In this document: one piece after another, positions 41,086-49,246 of the stretch
Position numbering within the stretch: the first letter of the stretch is position 1
How the letters are laid out: each line of letters starts with the position of its first letter
DNA from: Paulinella micropora
Lineage: Eukaryota; Cercozoa; Imbricatea; Euglyphida
Assembly: GCA_009731375.1 (NCBI GenBank)
Contig: BJOX01000045.1
Location: 238,752 to 287,997, forward strand
Length of the DNA: 49,246 bases
Reading direction: 5' to 3'
Translations under genes and position numbers: made by a program
Notes under the pieces: generated by a model
The model's database searches: none
What the model was told of the DNA's origin: nothing
Seen by the model: the letters and a program-made list of their open reading frames with translations, nothing else

Positions 41086-42131
41086 TTGCAGTCATCTGGG
41101 ATACTGGATCCCAAACCACTTTACGCTCAACCAAGGCCTATGGCCGGATTCTACAATGGTACCCATGCAACACGCTACTTCCCTAGGATACAATCGCTCC
41201 ATCACGGAGTCTTCCGTTTCCAACCCCTTAGTAGTCCGCCTACCTTTAAAGTGACTGAAGACTGGCTTCTCCCTTCGGCGGATTACAACCACTTCGCCGA
41301 TAGGCCACTTTTGGTAAGAACTTTCCTCCCGCGGGATGCTAAGTTACCACATACCAGTGTAAGCAGAATATACGCGCACACAGAACCGCGACAATGGTAT
41401 GGAAAGACCAACTGGAACAATGAATACTCAACAGAGTTCTCCGAAGCCATCCAAGGCTTCTGCCGCGATCGCCCTACCATCTTGATGCAGCGTTACTGGC
41501 CCCCTCGTAACAACGCACACGAGATAGATCCGGAGACCTTTGAAGACTTCACACATGGCCTAGCTCTTCGTTCGGGCACCAGACGCCCCCTCGCAGTCAT
41601 CAACACCGAAGCAATGTGCCTGGTCCGTGCAGACACTACATCGGCCCCCTTGATGACCCGTCGCGGCAGCAATGCGTCTACGAAAACCGCACTTGAAGAC
41701 ATCTTTCAGATCCCGGAAGGTTCCACCATGATGTCACGGTTTTATGAAAGCAAACACACTGCTATCATATTCCACTTCGGCCCGCAAAACGGTAGAAACA
41801 CTGCTCAACTTATCGCATCCTCTCTAGTTGGACCTAACATCGAACCTACTGGCGATGTCCCGTACTTCCAAGAAGGAATGTCTTTTGACCATATTTACCG
41901 CCCATGGGGATATCGATCTTCGTACCTCGGCCTACTTGTAGGCGCAAACCCAAGTGCATCACCCTTAGCAGCCGTCCTTCGAGGAGAACTCCTATTCCCG
42001 TGGTGTAGTATGGAGCAAACCGAAGTTAAGCATCTACGATTTCATCCGCTGCCGCTTTCGACATCATTATACAAACGCCGTGTCTTTCGACTCCCAACTC
42101 GAGAACGCTGCTTTGCTCTACAGCATTACTT
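41086..42131 (+). CDS. Unknown long ORF, cut by a gap
   Basis: About 348 uninterrupted residues up to the 10-base gap at 42132. The composition looks genuine: aromatic-rich and few low-complexity runs, with stretches such as QWYGKTNWNNEYSTEFSE, HAIIFHFGPQNGRN and SFDHIYRPWGYRSSYLG. No family is recognised. Upstream, 40797-41060 is open in another frame, so the true start may lie earlier beyond a frameshift or intron. Position just before a Ty3/gypsy-like polyprotein suggests a gag-like role, but base composition switches strand at the gap, so the two sides may be unrelated. Confidence 0.45.
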
Positions 42132-42141
42132 NNNNNNNNNN

Positions 42142-43335
42142 ATATACGGGAAGTGGGGTGTTGGGAAAGACACAGCGGGTACAAGCGGAACACCACACTC
42201 TCATCTGCCATATGTGCATCCGGATCGACAGGGGTTGATTGCAGGGGCTGGAGCGGGAACGCAGGAGCGACAGGGACAGCCGGAGGGCGCGGGATTCATC
42301 GCGGGTACGGAACAAACGATAGAGGAGATGGAACGGAACATGACCGCACTCATGGTATATATGAACAGGAGCGACCTCCGCGGCAAGAGGAAGCGCGTCC
42401 ACGCAGGTCTAACAGCGACGATGACGTAAAGATCGTGGGGGTTTCTACGGCAGGTGAGCCAGGAAAGAGTGAGGGGGAGATCACGAACGGAAATGGGGGT
42501 TTGACGTATGACAGGGGAATGGAGGGCGAGGCGACAACGGCGACGGGGCGACGGATCGGGATACGGGAGCCCGGAAAGGGACGAGATGGGGAGGAGCTTG
42601 ACGACACGGCAATACGTGGATCTGACATAGGCAGAAAGAGGGGGAGAGACGAAGAGATAGACGAGAGACAGGGGGAACGGCATGCAAAACAGCAGAAGGC
42701 AGAGGGGCGAGCATGTAGTGGATCGGGGGTACAAGGAAAAGGGTACAAAGAGGGCGAGAACAGTGAGGGTGAGGGCAAGGAGAGAGAGCGAGATTGGAGC
42801 GGAGAGAAGTGAGGGAGAGGGGGTGGCAGAGGAAAAGAAGCGAGAAGAAAGTGAGAGAGAGAGGACACGGGAGCGAGAACGACAATTGCTGGAGACACAC
42901 TGGAAGTTGAGTCAGAGGCACGAGGCGATGCGTGTGACGCCGTCGGTTAGTCAAATTAAAAGATCAAATCTCCCACTGGCGTATACTCGGGTCAAGTTGA
43001 GGAGTTTAGGAGGGGATGTGGTCATTGGCAACGATACCATGGCGGCCATCAGCGTCATCGGAAAACACTTTTTGGACAAGCACGGGCAACAACCATGGTT
43101 CAAGGAGCGTTTCGGGTGACACGGGGTTGGGTGAAGGGGGTGTTGGGTACAACGGCGATGACGGGCACGATACTGCTGGCGTTTGACCTGGAGGGGGGGA
43201 ATACATATACGCACAGGTTTTGGGTCGTCCCGGTATATACAGGGGGACTCCTGTGGAGCTTTGAAGCGCTGAAGCGGATGCACACTCACATCGACTGTCA
43301 CAGAGAAGCGGTATGGACGGGGGGAAAACGCTCCG
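42142..43335 (+). pseudogene. Ty3/gypsy-like gag-like charged region and protease, frame-broken
   Basis: A G-rich coding strand. The first 800 bases read as charged, low-complexity sequence (for example EQTIEEMERNMTALMVYMNR, then Arg/Glu-rich) in frames that change near 42430 and 42680. From 42958 the frame reads LPLAYTRVKLRSLGGDVVIG and NDTMAAISVIG (43030-43062), which matches a retropepsin active-site block with DTM in place of DTG or DSG. After a further frame change near 43100 it reads FDLEGGNTYTHRFWVVPVYTGGLLWSFEALKRMHTHID, in the manner of the second half of a retropepsin. The missing Gly and the frameshifts argue that it is inactive. Confidence 0.55.
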
Positions 43336-44713
43336 GTGCATCGAGTGGTGGAATACGACTCAGAGGAAGGACAAGGAGACATACCGGGGGCATGGGTGGC
43401 GAATGATTTCAGGGCGGCACGGGTGGAGATTGAGAAGGGAGAGGAGAATAAGGCAGCGGAGCAGGAGGTTTTTGCAATTGGGGAACACGAGGAGGAGGAA
43501 GAGGAGAGCGAGCCGGAGGATGAGTGGACGAGGGCCAGAATAGTTACTCTGGTCGACACGAGGTTGGAGTATTTCCGGGGACAGAGGGAGGAGGCCTCGG
43601 ACGGTTTTCCGAAACACGGGCGAGACTTGGGATACCAACTTAAGGAAATGGATACACGGGTGTTGCCTATGGCGCAATATGTAGTATGCAATACGGGCAA
43701 GCCTAGCCAGGCCAAGGTGGAGATTTTGAATTTCCTGCAGGAGCGGTGGGGAAGCGGATTCGGTGTCCCAGATCAAGAAGACATTGAAAAATCGGCTTTC
43801 ACACGGGGACTTCACGTTTATGTTTCCGGTAGGAAGGAGAACGGAAATGTGGTGGTACAATGTGGAAGATTTCCTAATCGCGGACCCGATACCGATCCCG
43901 AGTCGCACACATAAGTTGATAGTGGCTTGCCAACTCGGATCGAGGAAGATAGCTAGGCGGTACCGAGAGGAACTTCTGAATCGGGATTTGGCTTCCATTC
44001 GGGATGAGGCATTTACGCACATATCCGGGGTATATCACAGAACACACGCCATTCAGTATGCTATGATGATGGACCAACTGGCAAGATTCGCGGATCAAGA
44101 GCGGAAGACACCAACCTTATATCGGTCAAGGGAGGGTTTAGACGGGGACGGAGCAGAGATAGCGGTGGATGACATACAGGGGCAAGCGACAGTGGAGCAG
44201 ATCAGGGAGGAGACGGATAAGGCGAGACAGGCGTTACAGGAACAGTCGGAGACATGGGAGGGCACGACAGAAGAAAAGGCTGCGGCTATGGGGATCATGG
44301 AAGACAACATCCAAGCTTTTGGCCCTTTGGAGGGGGGATCGGTGACAAGCCACGTTGCGGTTTTCGAACGAGAGATGGGGCAAGAGGTACCGGGGATAGG
44401 ACGGCCTTCGCGGCTAAGTCATCATGAGGATCGGATTGCCACGGAGATGACGGCGGAACTTTTGGAAAAGGGATTGATCGAGGCGCGGTTATCGGAGTAT
44501 GCGTCTCCGGTACGCATGGCGCCGAAACCAGACGGAACGTTGCGGATGTGTTTCAACTATTGGAAGATAGAGACGCCGGTGCCAGACGTGCGGAGGGGAA
44601 TAGAGGTGTTGCAGAAAGCGAAAATATACTCGACGTTGGATTTGAAAAGCGGATTCTGGCAGATCCCGTTAGCGGAGGAAAGCCGCGACCTAACGGCATC
44701 ATGGTGGGGATGA
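43336..44713 (+). pseudogene. Ty3/gypsy-like linker and first half of reverse transcriptase
   Basis: 43336-43800 reads in one frame with an acidic stretch (EEEEEESEPEDEW) and a globular tail; near 43780 the sense frame shifts to that of 43763-44713. There it reads a helical linker, then HHEDRIATEMTAELLEKGLIEARLSEYASPVRMAPKPDGTLR (RT block 1; the usual Lys-Lys-Asp-Gly is Pro-Lys-Pro-Asp-Gly) and IYSTLDLKSGFWQIPL, which holds the first catalytic Asp. After that it stops at 44711-44713. The RT continues in the frame of 44548-45180. Confidence 0.75.
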
Positions 44714-45180
44714 CAACCTACGTGTGGAAGGTTCTGCCGATGGGGTTGAAGGTGGCACCGGGCATATTTCAGCAGGCGATGACGAAGATGCTGGGTGCGA
44801 ATTTCCGAGACGCGGAATTTGCGGAGAAGTACGGGGATACGACGGGATACGCCTTCGCGTATTTGGATGATATGGTCATTTTCTCGAATTCGGTAGAGGA
44901 ACACATACAACATTTGCGTGACATCATGAGACGGGTCAAAGCGTTCGGATTCCGGTTGAATGCTAAGAAGTGCCACTTCTTACAGAAGCGGATACAGTAT
45001 CTGGGGTACGACATCGAGAACGGGACGTGTTCGATTGCGAGGAAGAAGCGAGAAGCGCTTGCGGCTATGCCTCTTCCTGCGCGAGATCCGATTTACACTC
45101 CTTTGTGTCCTTGGCGCAATACTATTGTGAACTCATATCGGGATTCGCAAAAATCGCGGAGCCAATACGGTTGTTCATGA
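44705..45180 (+). pseudogene. Ty3/gypsy-like reverse transcriptase, second half
   Basis: In a frame offset from the previous part: GMTTYVWKVLPMGLKVAPGIFQQAMTKML (motif B region), then YAFAYLDDMVIFS with the YLDD catalytic pair at 44860-44871, then FGFRLNAKKCHFLQKRIQYLGYDI. The active-site residues are intact, but the frame changes again near 45090 toward the RNase H frame. Confidence 0.85.
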
Positions 45181-47267
45181 AAGAGGGCAAGTGCGGAGCG
45201 GGGAGTACGTGGCCACCAGCGGTTCACAAGGCGGTTGAAACACTAAGGACACATATCTTGATGGACCCATGGAGTGAAGGGGGTACGGTTTTACAGCTTC
45301 CCAATTTCAACAGGAGTTTCATACTCGACACGGATGCATCGGCATATGCGATAGGAGGGGTTCTGCAACAGAGGGATGACGAGGGGCGTTTGAGGCCGGT
45401 GATGTTTCTGAGTCAGCGAGTGACACGGGCAGAACAACAATACTGCACGCGGCAGAGAGAGGCATTGGCCATAGTCTGGGGTTTCAAGAAACTGCGTGAC
45501 TATCTGTGGGGGTCAAAGGGGACGACGGTGCGGTCGGATCACAACAACCTACAGTGGTTGATGTCGCAGGATCACACGGGCAGGTTAGCAAGATGGCAGT
45601 TGGAGCTATCCGAACACGACTTCACGATTGAATTCATATCGGGTAAGGAGAACTATCGTGCGGACTACCAGTCAAGGGCTGGGGGTGCGCCGGAGGACGA
45701 CAATGCGAAGGAAAAGAAGGAGGAGGCGGTGGCGGACGACAAGGATACACGGGCGCAACAGCTGAGTCATGGTGTCTTCGCACTGAAACCGGTATACGAC
45801 GCGGAGAAGAAGAGTGGCATGAACCTGACGCAGTTTCACTTCAAGACGGCCGCAGCGGTTTTAACGGTCTTGGAAAAAATGGATTTGGAAGAGGAGGAGC
45901 AGAGGGCGAATTTCGACGACTGGAAACCCATCAACGGTATGGAGTATGTGACGGAGGTAGCGGAAATGCATAGGAATAGGAAGGAGGCGCAGAGGGAGGA
46001 TGTGCGGTTTTACGAAGCGGCCCACGAACACTCGGTGGCTTGTTGTGAAGAACACGGGTTGGAGGATGCGCGAAAGGGATATGAGGAAGAGATGTGGAAG
46101 GAGGCGGTACAGGGGGAGCTGACGGAGGATGAGGTGGGGGATTTGAAACCTTTTCCGTGGCGAACCATGCCCATGGTGGGTAACATCGTGATTCCGACGA
46201 AGGCGGAAGCGGCGGCGGGTCAGACGGAGGCGAAGCCGGAACTCATGTTGAGGGACACACACCCAAGCCGGGTATCCTTGGAGTTGGAAAACAAGACGGA
46301 TATCAAGTTTGCGTCGGTGGACATGTTCTGCAAGCTCACGCGAGACAGTGAGGAGTGGAAGAGGTTTATTGCGCACCAGGAGAACCCGACGGGGATTTCG
46401 GCGGACGGGGACATAAAGTGGCGGAAGGAGAAGTACACTTACTCGGACGGGCTAATCTGGTATTTCGGGAGCGGGGCCAAGAACAAGGACGATCCGGAAC
46501 GGTGGGTGGTATGGGTGCCGGCAGCGTTACGGTACGCGATTCTGATAGGGGCACACAACTGCCCTTTACAGAGTCACCCGGGGCTGGATAGGATGAGGTG
46601 GTCTATGACTTGGCGGTTTTATTGGGACACGATGGATAAGGACATCAATAGTTTCATTTCGGGATACGATGCGAACAAGGGGCTACTGGGGCAGTATGAC
46701 ATAACACGGGATATATTTGACACGATTCACATCGATTACGTCGGGCCTTTACTGGAAGCGGGGGAGGGTCGATACAAGTATATCCTCACGATTATCGATC
46801 GGGCCTCTAACTACGTGATTGCGGTTCCCACGGCTGACGACACCAAGGAGACGACGGCCAAGACACTGATTGATAACGTATTCAGCCGGATCGGGGTGCC
46901 CAGGAAGATCATATCGGACAGAGGAAGCTCCTTTATCAATTGGGTGTCCAACGAGCTCAGTGCATACTACGGGTTTCGGTGGGATTATATCACGGCATAC
47001 AACCCTATGGCTAACGGGAAGATAGAGAGGATGCATCGTACGCTGAAGGCGTCCTTGAAGATCTATTGTCAGAACGGGCAAACCAAATGGCCAGAGGCAT
47101 TGCAAGCGTTTACCTTTGCGGTGAACAATCTGGGTTCTTCGTCTTTGGGGGGTAGGGCTAGACTGTGCCCACATCAGATGGTGTTTGGCAAGGTCTTAAC
47201 CACTCCACAGGACGTGATGCAACACAAGGCAGTGTATCAGCCGTTGGAGCTGATGGCAGTGAGGTGA
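45090..47267 (+). CDS. Ty3/gypsy-like RNase H and integrase
   Basis: Long open frame, meaningful from about 45090. RT thumb: FVSLAQYYCELISGFAKIAEPI. RNase H: ILDTDASAYAIGGVLQQ (first Asp, ~45330), REALAIVWGFKKLRDYL (Glu) and SDHNNLQWL (Asp), all catalytic residues present. A charged spacer of ~250 residues follows. Integrase zinc finger: H-x6-H is present (GAHNCPLQSHPG, ~46550), but the expected C-x2-C is Y-x2-N (GYDAN, ~46665). Integrase core: HIDYVGPL (D, ~46728), IISDRGSSF (D, ~46910) and NGKIERMHRTLKA (E, ~47015), complete DDE. It stops at 47265-47267. This is the best preserved part of the element. Confidence 0.88.
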   Translation, partial: DLHSFVSLAQYYCELISGFAKIAEPIRLFMKEGKCGAGSTWPPAVHKAVETLRTHILMDPWSEGGTVLQLPNFNRSFILDTDASAYAIGGVLQQRDDEGRLRPVMFLSQRVTRAEQQYCTRQREALAIVWGFKKLRDYLWGSKGTTVRSDHNNLQWLMSQDHTGRLARWQLELSEHDFTIEFISGKENYRADYQSRAGGAPEDDNAKEKKEEAVADDKDTRAQQLSHGVFALKPVYDAEKKSGMNLTQFHFKTAAAVLTVLEKMDLEEEEQRANFDDWKPINGMEYVTEVAEMHRNRKEAQREDVRFYEAAHEHSVACCEEHGLEDARKGYEEEMWKEAVQGELTEDEVGDLKPFPWRTMPMVGNIVIPTKAEAAAGQTEAKPELMLRDTHPSRVSLELENKTDIKFASVDMFCKLTRDSEEWKRFIAHQENPTGISADGDIKWRKEKYTYSDGLIWYFGSGAKNKDDPERWVVWVPAALRYAILIGAHNCPLQSHPGLDRMRWSMTWRFYWDTMDKDINSFISGYDANKGLLGQYDITRDIFDTIHIDYVGPLLEAGEGRYKYILTIIDRASNYVIAVPTADDTKETTAKTLIDNVFSRIGVPRKIISDRGSSFINWVSNELSAYYGFRWDYITAYNPMANGKIERMHRTLKASLKIYCQNGQTKWPEALQAFTFAVNNLGSSSLGGRARLCPHQMVFGKVLTTPQDVMQHKAVYQPLELMAVR

Positions 47268-47294
47268 CGAGCCCTAGCGGAAGCGGAACAAATT

Positions 47295-47570
47295 GTGACT
47301 AAGCATCGGGAGGCGGCAATGCGGACGGAGGACGAGAAGGGCCAACAGAAATATAAACACGTGGAATTCCGGGAGGGGGATACAGTGCTGCTATACTGCC
47401 CAAACGTTCCAGTGGGGGTCTCAACAAAGCTCTATGAGAAAATGGCAGGGTCCATATCAGATTATGAAACACACCGCGGCCTACAATTATAAGATCAGAC
47501 ACCAGCGGACGGCGATTGGTCAAGTTCTCGCCTTACTTGTTGGATTACGAAACGGAGCAGAATGCCTTGG
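47295..47570 (+). pseudogene. Ty3/gypsy-like integrase C-terminal GPY/F region, frame-broken
   Basis: HVEFREGDTVLLYCPNVPVGVSTKLYE in one frame, then KWQGPYQIMKHTAAYNYKIRH in the next (from ~47434), then VKFSPYLLDYE in the third (from ~47517). Together these are the blocks of a GPY/F domain, with two frame changes in about 120 bases. Confidence 0.7.
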
Positions 47571-48091
47571 AGCGGACGGCGGATCACTTTGGAAACCCGC
47601 GGCCGTTGTTGACACGGGCGCAGAGGGCGGAGGAGATTGCGAGGCTGAGGGAGGAGGTGACGTTCGAACAGGATGCGGAGGAGAAGAAAAGATTGCAAGA
47701 CGCAATAGAGGAATTGCAGACGGGTTCACATGAGAGAGTTTCACAGAAACAAAAGCGGGATGAGGAAAAGCGGAGAGAGGAGGACAAGAAACGGGAAGAG
47801 GGAGGAATACAAGGCAGGGAGTGGGAAGCAGAGGGGAAAGGCGTGGAAGCACAAGGGGGTCGAGACAAGCAAGGTACAGGGGGGCCATCGAAGCCAGAGG
47901 CACCGGAGGGACATTTGGGGATCAAAAACAAGCGAGGCCTGTCGGTGGGAAAAGCGGCGGAGATCGATGGGATAAAATGGAGAACGGGCAAGTTCTACTT
48001 GATGATGCCGGCGGCGAAAGAGGTGAGCGATGACACACTGGGCGACTTTTACGTTGAGAGTTCTAAGTCAGGGGGGGACGTCACGGCATAA
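47516..48091 (+). CDS. Charged ORF downstream of integrase
   Basis: Begins with the end of the integrase C-terminal block, then a long coiled-coil-like segment rich in Glu/Arg/Lys (RAEEIARLREEVTFEQDAEE and following), a Gly/Lys-rich linker, and IDGIKWRTGKFYLMMPAAKEV near the C-terminus. Function unknown. It could be the C-terminal extension of the polyprotein. Confidence 0.5.
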   Translation: MVKFSPYLLDYETEQNALERTADHFGNPRPLLTRAQRAEEIARLREEVTFEQDAEEKKRLQDAIEELQTGSHERVSQKQKRDEEKRREEDKKREEGGIQGREWEAEGKGVEAQGGRDKQGTGGPSKPEAPEGHLGIKNKRGLSVGKAAEIDGIKWRTGKFYLMMPAAKEVSDDTLGDFYVESSKSGGDVTA

Positions 48092-48145
48092 GGCGGGGAA
48101 GGGCATAACGCCGGTGATGCAGTTGACGAGGTAGCGGAGGAAAAG

Positions 48146-48469
48146 ATGCGGCGGTTCGATCCGGTTTTTCTGGAAAAGGCGGGGAAGAAGCGGGAAACGT
48201 GGGATGCCACCATCAAGTTGGACGACGAGGATCATATCCCATACACCATTCAGACGAGACCGCGGTTGGTGCTGAATGTACCGTTCGTCCTCACGGAAGA
48301 GAGGCGGATACCGGCACAGATTTGGGACAATATAGATGCGGAGGGATTGCCTTTCGATATTATCGGCGCTCCACCGGCGGCGGTTGGATCAAGAGGCAAG
48401 AAGCGGCCTACGACGGGTGGTCGGATGACTCGGGCCAGAGGACGGGCACAACGAGACATGAATGGGTGA
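48146..48469 (+). CDS. Unassigned ORF at the end of the element
   Basis: About 107 residues from ATG 48146 with a plausible globular part (FDPVFLEKAGKKRETWDATIKLDDED and following, RPRLVLNVPFVLTEERRIPAQIWDNI) and a basic tail. No family recognised. In the same frame register as the preceding ORF, separated by stops. It may be the last coding piece before a 3' LTR; no LTR pair could be identified. Confidence 0.4.
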   Translation: MRRFDPVFLEKAGKKRETWDATIKLDDEDHIPYTIQTRPRLVLNVPFVLTEERRIPAQIWDNIDAEGLPFDIIGAPPAAVGSRGKKRPTTGGRMTRARGRAQRDMNG

Positions 48470-48544
48470 CGAGTGAGAGGATAGTATAGGAATAGAGAAA
48501 GATGAAGAATAAGAAAGAAGATGAGAGATGAGATGAGAAGAATA

Positions 48545-48690
48545 CGACCTGCGGGCACATGACGGGGTGATAGCGGCTTATGTGACTTGCGGGTATATAC
48601 TGGGTGATAGTGGTTTATGTGAATTGCGGGTATATGAGAGGATGATAACGGTATAAATGAATTGCGGGGCTTTATAAGGGGGTGATGAGA
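48545..48690. repeat. Degenerate ~47-bp tandem repeat
   Basis: Three to four units of the type TGACTTGCGGGTATATACTG followed by GGTGATAG...GGTTTATG. The remaining 48690-49246 is AT-rich with no gene or LTR end recognised. Confidence 0.55.
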
Positions 48691-49246
48691 ATTTGACTGA
48701 CATACGAATTCGAAGATGAATGAAGATGAGAGAGGGGGAGCGGTATACTTTTACATTCACAGGTACCGTGACAGGCATGCTACATGCATTTCATACCAAC
48801 AAGGTAAACATTGTGACGATGCGGGTTATATATAAAGACAAATACGGGAAAAATATTATATCATTCAGGCTCACGGGTATAGGCATACATAATATTATGT
48901 GACTTTACAGTGTGATGGGGGAAATATATCAGACTGACATATCGGGCATAACAGACATATCGGGAAATGAATGACAAACATGTCTTATGCCTGATAGCCT
49001 CATGGGGGAAACTGGGAAGCGGCCTGATACAAGACTTTATTCTTTTTCTTTCCGCTCTGTGACGAGCGATGATATGGAACTTTATATATTCTTCTGATAA
49101 CAACGGGTGAAGGGGACATACGGGTTGGGTTGGGGGAATAATACATATTGACTAATCCAGTTTAGATAGAGAGGGGTAGAATAGCGAGGGGAGGAAGACA
49201 GGGGATAACAAATAGGGATAGTCAATAGGATGGATAGCCGGGGGGG

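Noticed and set aside
41088-41157. Aspartic-protease-like AVIWDTGSQTTLRS in a third frame
   Set aside because: It overlaps a longer open frame, is bounded by nearby stops, and no second protease block follows; kept only as a weak hint that 40800-41160 may be retroelement-derived.
42201-42954. Minus-strand open frames opposite the G-rich polyprotein
   Set aside because: Shadow frames rich in Ser/Pro/Leu caused by the G-rich plus strand; no domains.
40350-49246. A pair of long terminal repeats for the Ty3/gypsy-like element
   Set aside because: I could not find matching direct repeats, a primer-binding site or a polypurine tract by eye; the ends may lie outside the window or be decayed.

Overview
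This is a gap-ridden, intron-bearing nuclear contig from a eukaryote. No bacterial operon, rRNA or free-standing tRNA gene is visible. Long microsatellites, tRNA-derived SINEs, a LINE, a Ty3/gypsy-like element and GT-AG introns with pyrimidine-rich acceptors support this. A cysteine-rich exon with GSCNG-type repeats (13185-13760, minus) recalls predicted proteins of algae such as diatoms and brown algae, so a microbial alga or stramenopile-like protist is my best guess. No gene here fixes the lineage.

Layout. 1-6687: a patchwork of dispersed repeats (called families A, B, C, D and E here), nearly all ending in (ATT)n; family C is a tRNA-derived SINE. 6688-11720: AGT, GAA, AG, ATGT, TTC and TTAC arrays, a cluster of AGGTGCCC palindromes, a CTTGA palindrome minisatellite, a 695-base gap and G/C homopolymers. 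11720-17500: mostly non-coding, with a 268-bp foldback, the cysteine-rich exon, GAA arrays carrying a duplicated unique segment, and a small snapback. 17500-19950: gap and more family B, C and E copies. 19950-26440: one APE-type LINE with a structured 5' leader, endonuclease ORF, reverse transcriptase ORF and C-terminal zinc-finger region. It is broken by a frameshift and a perfect 370-bp tandem duplication, and it ends in (ATT)n.

26476-39206: the most interesting segment. Two related DDE transposase relics lie tail to tail at 26476-28340. Then come two spliced genes on the plus strand. Gene 1 (29639-36900) has short 5' exons, a 4.3-kb intron filled by a CT array and a 180-bp satellite, a repeat-rich exon and a RING-like/UIM C-terminus. 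Gene 2 (36935-38837) contains an array of near-identical 51-60-nt mini-exons separated by (TATC)n introns. AT-rich blocks with matching GTCAAACTTT motifs in opposite orientation flank this at 27313-27700 and 38891-39206. I infer a possible ~12-kb inverted-repeat-bounded mobile element carrying its own transposase and the two genes.

39240-42131: C-rich plus strand with uncharacterised ORFs and a GGTATCATACC palindrome minisatellite. 42142-48469: G-rich plus strand holding a decayed Ty3/gypsy-like polyprotein (charged gag-like part, protease, RT, RNase H, integrase) with at least five frame changes, plus two unassigned ORFs. 48480-49246: AT-rich with a degenerate short repeat and no recognised gene.
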